Source: Actinomycetes bacterium
GTDB taxonomy: Bacteria; Actinomycetota; Actinomycetes; Streptosporangiales; Streptosporangiaceae
Length of the DNA stretch: 8,655 nt
Reading direction: 5' to 3'
Assembly (NCBI GenBank): GCA_023425615.1
Contig: JAFACJ010000819.1
Span: 1 to 8,655 of the forward strand
Shown here one piece after another: positions 1 to 5,892 of this stretch. Each line of letters starts with the position of its first letter. The first letter of the stretch is position 1. The notes under the pieces were generated by a model that was not told the origin of the DNA, ran no database searches, and saw only the letters and a list, made by a program, of their open reading frames with translations. The position numbers and the translations under genes are program-made.

Positions 1-500
1 CCCCCGGCGACGGCGCCCGAGGCGCCGATGAGGGGCACCGTGGAGTCGGGGTAGGTGACCGCGAACCCGTAGGCGGCGATCAGGCCGCAGCACAGGTAGA
101 AGAGCAGGAACCGCACCCTGCCCAGCCGGTCCTCGGTGGCCTGCCCGAAGACGAACAGGTAGATCATGTTGCCGAGCAGGTGCAGCCAGCCGCTGTGCAG
201 GAACATGGAGCTGAAGGCGGACAGGAACGGCTTCTTGTCGAAGGGCTGGGCGCTCCTCAGCTCGCAGGCCGCGACGGTGCCGGGCGGCAGCGGGACCTGC
301 CCGCCGCCGGTCAGCTCCGCGGGGATCGCGCCGTACTCCTGGATGAAGACCGTCTGGGAGCAGACCTGTTCCCTGCGGCTGTCGTAGGAGTTGCCGAAGC
401 TCGCCATCGGCGTCATCAGGAAGATGAGGAAGTTCAGCGCGATGAGCGTGTAGGTGACGAGCGGGGCCCGCCGGGTGGGTTGGTCGTCATACAGGGGCAT
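1..500 (-). CDS. Rhomboid family intramembrane serine protease (5' part, runs off the window)
   Basis: This is a polytopic membrane protease that would cut transmembrane substrates within the bilayer. I translated 166 residues from the ATG at 498-500; the 3' end lies outside the window. Visible signatures are HSGWLHLLGNM with H102, H107 and N111, matching the rhomboid HxxxN of TM2, and GASG with the catalytic serine at S161. The partner histidine of the later helix is beyond the edge. TM1 is about residues 15-32, then a roughly 65-residue extracytoplasmic loop, then helices near 103-120 and 129-150. The loop carries two cysteines, C47 and C79, that could form a disulfide. The ATG lies 14 bp inside the upstream nuclease gene, whose stop is at 487-489, and I see no good Shine-Dalgarno, so translational coupling is likely. 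The substrate is unknown. The family call is firm; the operon is inferred from the overlap. Confidence 0.9.
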   Translation of the reverse strand, partial: MPLYDDQPTRRAPLVTYTLIALNFLIFLMTPMASFGNSYDSRREQVCSQTVFIQEYGAIPAELTGGGQVPLPPGTVAACELRSAQPFDKKPFLSAFSSMFLHSGWLHLLGNMIYLFVFGQATEDRLGRVRFLLFYLCCGLIAAYGFAVTYPDSTVPLIGASGAVAG

Positions 501-2226
501 CGCCACGTCGGCCAGCGTAGGGCCTCGGCTCCCGATAGGCACCTTCTATCCACGCCCGCAGTCGTTCCGCGCCGCCCGCGGGGCAGGTCCACACCCCGTC
601 GGCCAGCACGAGCCGGACCCCGGGCGCGTCGAGCCAGCGCAGCAGGCACTCCATCTCCTCGGGGAGGGCGGGGTAGCGGCGTCCGGCCTGCGGGAGCACG
701 GTCTGCGCGGTGGCCGTGCACGCCTCGATGTAGGGGCCGTAGACGGTGGCGTGCGGCGGGATCACGGCGGAGCCCGCGAGCATGCCGTGCCGGATGACGG
801 CCAGTTCCCAGCCGCCGTCGAAGGCGGGCCGGGCGGCGACGAGCTGGGCGCAGCCGGCCAGTGCGGAGAGGCGCTGGGAGCGGGCGGCGGCGCGCAGGAA
901 GGCGGCGAGCCTGTCGCGCTGGACCGCCGCCTCCTCGTAGCGCAGTTCGACGGAGAGCCGGTCGATCCTGGTCTGGACGGCCGCCACGACCGGCTGGGCG
1001 TCGCGGGTCATCAGCCGGTGGGTCAGCTCGACGTGCCGCCGGTAGTCCTCCCGGCTCTCGGCGCCCTCGCAGGGCGCGCCGCACCGGCCCAGCTGGGCCA
1101 GGGCGCAGGAGTAGGCGCGTCCGGCGGCGATGCGCCCGGGGGTGAGGGGCTGGGCGCACTGGCGCAGCAGCGTCGCCTCCCGCAGCGCCTCACGCGCCTC
1201 CTCGGCGACCCGGCCGGAGGAGAAGGGCCCGAGGTAGGCGCAGCCGTCGTCGCGGCACTCGCGGACGACCGAGAGCCGGGGGAAGGGCTCGTCGGTGAGC
1301 TTCAGCCACAGGGCGCGCTCGGGGAACTTCGAGCGCCGGTTGTAGCGCGGCTTGTGCTCGGCGATGAGCCGCAGCTCGCGGATCTCGGCCTCGAGGCCGG
1401 TGGCGCAGGGGATGGTGCGCACGCGTTCGGCGACGCCGACCATCTCGCGGATGCGCTTGCGGGTCTCGCCGGCCGTGAAGTACGAGCGCACCCTGGTGCG
1501 AAGGTCGCCGCTCTTGCCGATGTAGAGGATCTCGCCGCGGTGGTCCTCGAAGAAGTACACGCCGGGCCCGGACGGCACGCCCTCGGCCAGGTGCCGCTTG
1601 GCCTGCTGCTGGGCGGAGGGGGCGCGGGCGAACGCCTTGGCCTCCTCCAGCGAGGTGACGCCGAGGGAGCCGAGCCGGCCCAGCAGCCCGTGCAGCACCT
1701 CGACGGTGGCGCGGGCGTCGGCGAGCGCGCGGTGGTTGGGGCGGGTCTCGGCGCCGAAGAAGCGGGCGAGGGTCTCCAGCTTGCGGTTGGGCACCTCGTC
1801 GCGGGAGAGGACACGCCGGGCGAGGTCGACGGTGTCCAGGACGGTGAAGGCGGGCCAGGGGTGGCCGAGGCGGGCGCAGGCGGCCTTGAGGAAGCCGGTG
1901 TCGAAGGGCGCGTTGTGGGCGACGAGGACGCAGCCGCGGGCGAACTCCAGGAAGCTCGTGACCACCTCGGCGACGCGGGGGGCGCCGAGCACCATCGTCT
2001 GGGTGATCCCGGTGAGGACGGTGATGTGCGGGGGGATCGGCAGCCCGCAGTCCACGAGGGTGGCCAGCTCGCCCAGCACCCGGCCGCCGCGGACCTTGAC
2101 CGCGCCGATCTCGGTGATGCCCGAGTCCGCCGGCGACCCGCCGGTGGTCTCCAGGTCGACGACGACGAAGGTGACCTCGCTGAGCGGGGTGCCGAGGTCG
2201 TCGAGGCTGCCTTGAACGGAACGCAT
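487..2226 (-). CDS. DEDDh 3'-5' exonuclease fused to a UvrC-like GIY-YIG nuclease
   Basis: This 579-residue cytoplasmic protein probably acts in DNA repair, joining a PolIII-epsilon-type exonuclease to a UvrC N-terminal-type endonuclease (relatives: mycobacterial Rv2191; Cho for the GIY-YIG half). Counting from ATG 2226, the exonuclease spans about 17-180: D24 and E26 in VVVDLETTGG, HNAPFD with D109, then H165 and D170, completing DEDDh. The GIY-YIG domain spans about 218-300: GVY 222-224, YIG 235-237, R243 or R245, and E284 in the segment before HKPRYN. YLGPF (331-335), a cysteine cluster (C374, C382, C386) and a UVR-like stretch (about 420-440) follow, as in UvrC. No UvrC C-terminal RNase H-like or HhH part is seen. 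The frame stays open to a TTG at 2256, but I prefer ATG 2226: it lacks a Shine-Dalgarno yet sits 7 nt after a -10-like TACGGT, fitting a leaderless mRNA. Divergent from the NYN gene. Confidence 0.93.
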   Translation of the reverse strand: MRSVQGSLDDLGTPLSEVTFVVVDLETTGGSPADSGITEIGAVKVRGGRVLGELATLVDCGLPIPPHITVLTGITQTMVLGAPRVAEVVTSFLEFARGCVLVAHNAPFDTGFLKAACARLGHPWPAFTVLDTVDLARRVLSRDEVPNRKLETLARFFGAETRPNHRALADARATVEVLHGLLGRLGSLGVTSLEEAKAFARAPSAQQQAKRHLAEGVPSGPGVYFFEDHRGEILYIGKSGDLRTRVRSYFTAGETRKRIREMVGVAERVRTIPCATGLEAEIRELRLIAEHKPRYNRRSKFPERALWLKLTDEPFPRLSVVRECRDDGCAYLGPFSSGRVAEEAREALREATLLRQCAQPLTPGRIAAGRAYSCALAQLGRCGAPCEGAESREDYRRHVELTHRLMTRDAQPVVAAVQTRIDRLSVELRYEEAAVQRDRLAAFLRAAARSQRLSALAGCAQLVAARPAFDGGWELAVIRHGMLAGSAVIPPHATVYGPYIEACTATAQTVLPQAGRRYPALPEEMECLLRWLDAPGVRLVLADGVWTCPAGGAERLRAWIEGAYREPRPYAGRRGDAPV

Positions 2227-2233
2227 GGTCGGC

Positions 2234-2256
2234 ACCGTAGGGGTCGTGTGTGACAA
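2234..2256 (-). promoter_or_regulatory. Candidate PafBC-type (RecA-NDp) DNA damage promoter of the nuclease gene
   Basis: Read on the minus strand, TTGTCACAC (2256-2248) is followed by exactly 8 nt and then TACGGT (2239-2234). The known actinobacterial RecA-independent damage promoter, used by sigma70 with PafBC, is TTGTCRGTG-N8-TAnnnT. The first six bases, the N8 spacing and TAnnnT match; the GTG part (here CAC) does not. Seven nt after TACGGT comes the ATG, so the transcript would start at or next to the start codon. The match lies ahead of a DNA repair gene, which raises its prior. It is an imperfect motif match, not proof. Confidence 0.45.
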
Positions 2257-2270
2257 AATCTGTACACACG
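2245..2270. promoter_or_regulatory. Inverted repeat in the divergent promoter region
   Basis: CGTGTGT (2245-2251) and ACACACG (2264-2270) are perfect 7-bp inverted arms separated by 12 bp. The dyad covers the -35-like element of the nuclease promoter (2251-2256) and the GTG start of the NYN gene (2250), so a bound protein could block both genes. The site does not match the actinobacterial LexA box or a Crp site, and I cannot name a regulator. Confidence 0.35.
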
Positions 2271-3596
2271 GAAGGGAGCAGGACGATCACCTCGGACGAG
2301 AGCCTCAGGCAACCGCTTCCCGAAGCGGTTCGCCAGCATGTGGTCGAGGTGGCAGCCGAGGCGCTCGGATCGCTCCCGGAGAGCGAGGTGCCGGCCCCGC
2401 TGCGGCAGGTCGCCAGGTTCCGTCCGCAGAGCCGCGCCAAGCAGGGCGCGGTCCCGATCGCCGCCCAGCTGGAGCGGGACGGGAAGTTCCGGGAGCGGGT
2501 GGCGGCGCCGCTGCGGGAGGCGCAGCCGGAGCTGGTGGGCGCCCTGGAGGCGGGGGAGGTGCCGGCCGCGGCCGATCCGGTGCGGCTGGCGGCGCTGGCC
2601 TATCTGCTGCGTCCCGCGGGCTGGGCGTCCTATGTCGAGACGGCGTGCGCCGAGCTGGAACGCGCGCAGAGCGCCTCCCAGGAGGCCGAGGCGGCGCGGG
2701 AGGCCGCCGAGCTGAAGGAGCAGCTCGCCGCGGCCAGGGCGACCCGCAGCGAGGAGCTGGACCGGCTGCGCGGCCAGCTCAAGGAGGCCAAGGGCGAGAT
2801 CGCCGATCTGCGGCGCAAGATCCATGAGGAGCGGCGGCAGGCCAGGGCGGCGGTCGAGCGGCTGGCCGAGCAGGAGCGCGCCGCCGCGGCCGAGCGCGAG
2901 GAGCAGCTGGCGGCGCTGGCGGTCCTGGAGAAGGAGATCAAGGGGCTGCGGGCGAGGCTGGTGTCGGCGGAGACGGCGCTGGAGGCGGGCCGCAAGGCGG
3001 CGCGTGAGGGCAGGAGCCTCGCCGACGTGCGGCTGCGCCTGCTGCTCGACACGCTGGTGGACGCCGCGCAGGGCATGCGCAGGGAGCTGAACCTGCCCGC
3101 GGTGATCTCCCGTCCCGCCGACCATGTGAGCGGCGCGGAGGCGGCGTCGGCGGCGCAGGGCGGGCGCTCGCTGTCGGAGAACGACGCGCAGCTGTTCAAC
3201 GAGCTGCTGACGCTCCCGCAGGCGCATCTCATCGTCGACGGCTACAACGTCACCAAGACGGGGTACGGGGAGCTGCCGCTGGCCGACCAGCGGGCCAGGC
3301 TGGTCAGCGGTCTGGGCGGGCTGTACTCCCAGACCCAGGCGGAGATCACGGTGGTGTTCGACGGCGCCTGGCTGGACGGCCCGGTGGCGGTGCAGGCGCC
3401 GCGCGGGGTGCGGGTGCTCTTCAGCCGCCCCGGGCAGATCGCCGACGATCTGATCGCCGAGCTGGTGCGGGCCGAGCCGCCGGGCCGGCCCTTCGTGGTG
3501 GTCTCCTCCGACCAGGAGGTGGCGGCCTCGGCGCGGCGCGCGGGAGGGCGGACCGCCACCGCGACGCTGCTGCTCCGGAGGCTCGGCCGCTTCTGA
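2250..3596 (+). CDS. Coiled-coil protein with C-terminal NYN (YacP-like) RNase domain
   Basis: A 448-residue protein without signal peptide or membrane segments, so cytoplasmic. The N-terminal part (about 16-130) has a conserved-looking block around PLPEAVRQHVVEVAAEALG and a RAK-containing segment I do not recognise by function. Residues about 134-255 form a long Lys/Glu/Arg/Ala heptad-like coiled coil. The C-terminal domain (326-448) is NYN/YacP type (PIN-like fold, metal-dependent RNase): LIVDGYNV with D330 and N333, VVFDGA with D371, ADDLI with D399/D400 and VSSDQEV with D421 give the acidic set. In the family such domains cut or process RNA; the target here is unknown. GTG 2250 is the only plausible start keeping the N-terminal block; AGGGG (2239-2243) lies 6 nt upstream and could be either a Shine-Dalgarno or part of a -10. 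It is divergent from the nuclease gene. NYN call strong, physiological role open. Confidence 0.88.
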   Translation: MTKSVHTEGSRTITSDESLRQPLPEAVRQHVVEVAAEALGSLPESEVPAPLRQVARFRPQSRAKQGAVPIAAQLERDGKFRERVAAPLREAQPELVGALEAGEVPAAADPVRLAALAYLLRPAGWASYVETACAELERAQSASQEAEAAREAAELKEQLAAARATRSEELDRLRGQLKEAKGEIADLRRKIHEERRQARAAVERLAEQERAAAAEREEQLAALAVLEKEIKGLRARLVSAETALEAGRKAAREGRSLADVRLRLLLDTLVDAAQGMRRELNLPAVISRPADHVSGAEAASAAQGGRSLSENDAQLFNELLTLPQAHLIVDGYNVTKTGYGELPLADQRARLVSGLGGLYSQTQAEITVVFDGAWLDGPVAVQAPRGVRVLFSRPGQIADDLIAELVRAEPPGRPFVVVSSDQEVAASARRAGGRTATATLLLRRLGRF

Positions 3597-3661
3597 GTGA
3601 GATGCCGGATCCGTGAGGCTCGCGAAGGTAACGAAAAAAGCCTTATTTACTGGGGTTTCGG

Positions 3662-3690
3662 TTGAGGAAGGGCCTGCCCTTCACTAAGGT
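3662..3690 (+). promoter_or_regulatory. Sigma70-type promoter of the RipA-like gene with embedded palindrome
   Basis: TTGAGG (3662-3667) and TAAGGT (3685-3690) are separated by 17 bp, a good housekeeping promoter. The spacer contains GAAGGGC-CT-GCCCTTC (3667-3682), a perfect 16-bp palindrome with 7-bp arms and only 2 bp between them. A 2-nt loop disfavours an RNA hairpin, so a protein operator is more likely. Transcription would start near 3697, giving a leader of about 35 nt before GTG 3732. Confidence 0.55.
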
Positions 3691-3731
3691 CAACGGCTGA
3701 CGAAGAACTCAAGAAGGGTCGTCCGCCAGCC

Positions 3732-4730
3732 GTGGCCAGTGCACGTCCTCACCTCCGCCGTATGGCAGCCGCCTGCCTGGTGCTGACCGCCGTCTGGAGT
3801 GCGCCGGGGATCGCCGCCGCGGTGCCGGCCGAGCCGACGCGGGCCGAGGCGCAGAAGAAGCTGGAGAAGCTCAACGAGCAGGTCGAGCAGCTCGTCGACC
3901 GGTTCAACAAGGTGAACGGCGAGCTCAAGATCGCCAAGCGCAAGCTGGACGCGGCGAAGAAGTCCGCCTCCCGCGAGAGCACCGCCTATGAGAACGCCCG
4001 GCAGAGCGTCGTCCAGATGGCCGCCGACGCCTACAAGACCGGTGACATCAGCGATATCTCGGCCCTGCTGTCCTCCGGTGACCCGCAGTCGGTCCTGGAC
4101 CAGGTGTCGATCTTCTCGCACGTGTCGCAGACCCGGGGCGACAAGATCAAGGACTTCCTCTACGCGGCACAGCGCATGGAGCGTGAGAAGGGCCACGCCC
4201 AGGAGGCGTACGACAAGGTCAACGCCAAGGCGAAGGACCTCGGTCAGCAGAAGTCCGTCATCGAGAAGGCCATCGCCAAGCAGCGCAAGCTGGTGCAGCG
4301 GCTGGGCGGCGACGAGACGCCGGACCCGGTCCCGCAGCAGCCGGGCGGGAACTACACGGGCCCTGCCACCGGCTCGGCGCGCACCGCGCTGCAGTACGCC
4401 TACCAGCAGCTCGGCAAGCCCTACATCTACGGCGGCGCCGGCCCCAACGGGTACGACTGCTCGGGCCTGACCATGCGCGCCTGGGGCGCCGCGGGCGTCT
4501 CCCTGCCGCACAACGCCGCCGCGCAGTACTCGCTGACCGCCTCCAAGCGCGTCTCCTATGAGAACCTCCAGCCGGGAGACCTGATCTTCTTCAGCGGTCT
4601 CGGCCACGTCGGCATGTACGTGGGCGACGGCAAGATGATCCACGCTCCGCGCACCGGACGGAACGTGGAGATCGTGAGCATCACCGAGGGCTACTACCGC
4701 TCCCGTTTCGTGGGCGGCGGGCGCCCCTGA
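3732..4730 (+). CDS. Secreted RipA-like NlpC/P60 peptidoglycan endopeptidase
   Basis: A 332-residue exported wall hydrolase expected to cut peptide stems of peptidoglycan (D-Glu-mDAP bond in RipA relatives) during division or growth. The signal peptide is residues 1 to about 30 (RR at 9-10, hydrophobic 11-29, AxA-type end). Residues 37-77 and about 138-190 form two coiled coils around a small helical segment, the CwlO/RipA-type regulatory N-terminal region. After a Pro/Gly linker (about 195-215) comes NlpC/P60 (217-330): catalytic C243 in YDCSGL, H292 in GHVGMY and H304 in MIHAP. GTG 3732 is chosen since it gives a normal n-region; ATG 3762 would trim the signal peptide. The AAGAAGGG at 3711-3718 is 13 nt upstream, rather far. 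Unlike the next two hydrolases it has no c-di-AMP riboswitch. Its position next to the nuclease locus recalls Rv2190c in M. tuberculosis. Confidence 0.93.
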   Translation: MASARPHLRRMAAACLVLTAVWSAPGIAAAVPAEPTRAEAQKKLEKLNEQVEQLVDRFNKVNGELKIAKRKLDAAKKSASRESTAYENARQSVVQMAADAYKTGDISDISALLSSGDPQSVLDQVSIFSHVSQTRGDKIKDFLYAAQRMEREKGHAQEAYDKVNAKAKDLGQQKSVIEKAIAKQRKLVQRLGGDETPDPVPQQPGGNYTGPATGSARTALQYAYQQLGKPYIYGGAGPNGYDCSGLTMRAWGAAGVSLPHNAAAQYSLTASKRVSYENLQPGDLIFFSGLGHVGMYVGDGKMIHAPRTGRNVEIVSITEGYYRSRFVGGGRP

Positions 4731-4751
4731 CGGACGCGTAACCTCCTGGAA

Positions 4752-4770
4752 ACCCCCGTGTAACGGGGGT
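4752..4770 (+). terminator. Hairpin terminator after the RipA-like gene (first of two)
   Basis: ACCCCCGT (4752-4759) pairs perfectly with ACGGGGGT (4763-4770) over a 3-nt loop, 22 nt after the stop codon. There is no T tract, which is common for actinobacterial terminators. Confidence 0.6.
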
Positions 4771-4814
4771 CAGGTGCGCGTTTCCGGGGGTGAGACCTGT
4801 GTCACCCTCCCCTT

Positions 4815-4846
4815 AAAGCCCGCTTCACCTGGGCTTTCCTCTCTTT
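4815..4846 (+). terminator. Second terminator with pyrimidine-rich tail
   Basis: AAAGCCC (4815-4821) pairs with GGGCTTT (4831-4837) over a 9-nt loop and is followed by CCTCTCTTT, giving a near-canonical intrinsic terminator. With the hairpin at 4752-4770 it would isolate the RipA-like gene from the riboswitch transcript downstream. Confidence 0.65.
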
Positions 4847-4855
4847 GCGGGGCAT

Positions 4856-4883
4856 TTGCCTTTCCTGGTTTCTTTGATACCTT
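4856..4883 (+). promoter_or_regulatory. Weak candidate promoter for the first riboswitch transcript
   Basis: TTGCCT (4856-4861) and TACCTT (4878-4883) are 16 bp apart, just after the second terminator. This is the best -35/-10 pair I see in 4850-5120. If used, the leader before the aptamer would be about 235 nt, which is long, so a closer promoter I do not recognise is possible. Confidence 0.3.
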
Positions 4884-5125
4884 CATGGAAGCGCGACGTT
4901 ATCCGAACGTTGCCGAGCGGTGGCGTCCCCCAGGCGCCAACTGTGATCTAGGCCGACCAGCTGATCCGAGAGCCGGTGTCGTGGCAGACACCAGAGCCGC
5001 GCAGTGAAGCGTAGGACAGTCCGATCTTGTCGGCGTCACAAGTCCATCCGCGTCCTCACCGGTCGATCATCCGGGACCACAGGCGTCCCGTCGGGGCCTC
5101 ATCGCGCTCCCTCGTCCGGCGGGGC
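4884..5125 (+). other. Non-coding leader upstream of the first riboswitch, several hairpins
   Basis: No convincing gene lies here; the short open frames have no ribosome site or protein-like composition. I see perfect hairpins: TGGCG/CGCCA (4921-4925/4935-4939), GGTGTC/GACACC (4975-4980/4987-4992, 6-nt loop) and CGGGAC/GTCCCG (5072-5077/5085-5090). The direct repeat GTTAT-N6-GTTGC (4898-4913) is a loose match to an MtrA-type box. It may be a long 5' leader or hold an unrecognised promoter or small RNA. Confidence 0.4.
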
Positions 5126-5307
5126 AAACGCCGAGTCCGCGCCGCGCGCGGAGCCGGGGAACCAATCCGAACGCACCTCACACCACCCCCAAAGGGTGTG
5201 GGCCATGCGTCCGGCGGGGTGAATCGGCCGGCTGTGCACATCAGCAGCCGTCCGTAGGTCGAGCTTCCTGACCGAACCCGTCAGCTAACCCGGTAGGCGT
5301 CAGGAAG
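5126..5307 (+). ncRNA. c-di-AMP riboswitch (ydaO-yuaA type), first copy
   Basis: This cis-regulatory aptamer binds cyclic di-AMP and normally turns expression off when ligand is high. Signatures in order: P1 strand ACGCC (5128-5132) pairing with GGCGT (5296-5300); hairpin TCCGCG/CGCGGA (5136-5141/5147-5152); GCCGGGGAACCA (5153-5164); an enlarged side hairpin (5171-5210); GGGGTGAATCG (5216-5226); hairpin GGTC/GACC (5257-5260/5270-5273); and the highly conserved core at 5273-5299 including GTCAGCTAACC. Loop bases CTTCCT (5264-5269) pair with AGGAAG (5302-5307), the family's pseudoknot. The Shine-Dalgarno AAGGAG starts at 5308, touching the pseudoknot. Helices covary with the second copy. It precedes an NlpC/P60 gene, the usual actinobacterial target class. 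Confidence 0.93.
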
Positions 5308-5322
5308 AAGGAGATTCCCCTG
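5308..5322 (+). promoter_or_regulatory. Shine-Dalgarno that decides a CTG start
   Basis: AAGGAG (5308-5313) is followed by 6 nt and CTG (5320-5322). No ATG, GTG or TTG occurs in this frame between the stop at 5269-5271 and ATG 5401, so the CTG is the only start with good spacing. The site abuts the 3' pseudoknot strand of the riboswitch, so ribosome access could be ligand-dependent. Confidence 0.7.
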
Positions 5323-5883
5323 TCTCGCAATCTTGGCATCAGCCTGCCTTCCGTCTCCAGGGCGAAGCTGGCGACGGGCCTGCTCGCAGCCGCGGCGGTC
5401 ATGTCTCCCGTGGTGGTCACCTCGGCCCCCGCGGAAGCCGCGACCAGCACCTCGGTCGCCGTGCAGAAGACAAAGAAAGTCAAGAAGAAGAAGTCCTGGA
5501 CCGAGCGCCAGCGCGTCGCGCAGAAAGCTCTCCAGTGGGCGAAGAGGAAGAAAGGCAGCCCGTACGTGTACGGGGCGGCCGGTCCGAACGCCTTCGACTG
5601 CTCCGGGCTCGTGGGTTACGCCTACCGCAAGGCGGGCGTGAAGCTGCCCCGGACCACCGGTGCCATCTACCACGGTGTCCGCACCAAGGTCTCGTGGAAC
5701 GATCTCGCCCCGGGCGACCTGGTCTTCTTCTACGGAGGCCGCAGCCATGTGGGGATCGTGTCCAAGGTGGTCGGCAAGAAGATCTACATGATCCACTCGC
5801 CACGCACCGGTGACCATGTCCGACAGGTACTGCTCGACAGGTACCGCAAGCAGAACTTCAACGGGGCCGTACGTCCTTACTAG
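5320..5883 (+). CDS. Small secreted NlpC/P60 endopeptidase, CTG start, c-di-AMP riboswitch-controlled
   Basis: A 187-residue wall hydrolase consisting of a signal peptide, short basic linker and one NlpC/P60 domain. I place the start at CTG 5320: it has AAGGAG 6 nt upstream and adds 27 residues (MSRNLGIS... then a basic n-region with R14 and K16 and a hydrophobic core at 17-35) that make a complete signal peptide, probably cleaved after residue 40 or 41. The first ATG, 5401, has no ribosome site and starts inside the hydrophobic core. Residues 50-58 are a Lys-rich linker. The catalytic domain (about 63-187) has C94 in FDCSGL, H143 in SHVGIV and H159 in MIHSP, and resembles the domain of the RipA-like protein (shared YG-AGPN-DCSGL, PGDL-FF, PRTG). 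It should cut peptidoglycan stem peptides outside the cell. It has no coiled-coil regulatory part, so control may be mainly through expression. Confidence 0.88.
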   Translation: MSRNLGISLPSVSRAKLATGLLAAAAVMSPVVVTSAPAEAATSTSVAVQKTKKVKKKKSWTERQRVAQKALQWAKRKKGSPYVYGAAGPNAFDCSGLVGYAYRKAGVKLPRTTGAIYHGVRTKVSWNDLAPGDLVFFYGGRSHVGIVSKVVGKKIYMIHSPRTGDHVRQVLLDRYRKQNFNGAVRPY

Positions 5884-5892
5884 GCGGCCTCC

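Noticed and set aside
454..2253. Long plus-strand open frame of about 600 codons opposite the nuclease gene
   Set aside because: Shadow frame from high GC: Gly/Ala/Val/Asp-rich composition, no domain motif, while the minus-strand frame has complete DEDDh and GIY-YIG signatures.
2254..2256. TTG as start of the DEDDh/GIY-YIG gene
   Set aside because: It falls in the -35-like element of the inferred promoter, has no ribosome site, and adds only ten non-conserved-looking residues. Not fully excluded.
2249..2270. Crp or LexA operator in the divergent region
   Set aside because: TGTGA is present but the mate TCACA at 6-nt spacing is not, and there is no GAAC-N4-GTTC LexA core.
1302..3227. Long minus-strand open frame spanning the nuclease and NYN genes
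   Set aside because: Arg/Leu-rich low-complexity translation crossing two well-supported genes and their divergent promoter; no motifs.
3597..3661. A third riboswitch or a terminator after the NYN gene
   Set aside because: None of the conserved ydaO blocks is present and the only symmetry is the short CGGATCCG palindrome near 3606; nothing supports a structured element.
3690..4643. Minus-strand open frame opposite the RipA-like gene
   Set aside because: No start context or motif; the plus strand has a signal peptide and a full NlpC/P60 triad.
4774..5257. Several open frames of 61-77 codons in the riboswitch leader
   Set aside because: They run through the aptamer or hairpins, have no Shine-Dalgarno and no protein-like pattern; sequence conservation there is explained by RNA.
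5401..5403. ATG as start of the small NlpC/P60 gene
   Set aside because: No ribosome site and it cuts into the hydrophobic core of the signal peptide; CTG 5320 has ideal spacing to AAGGAG.
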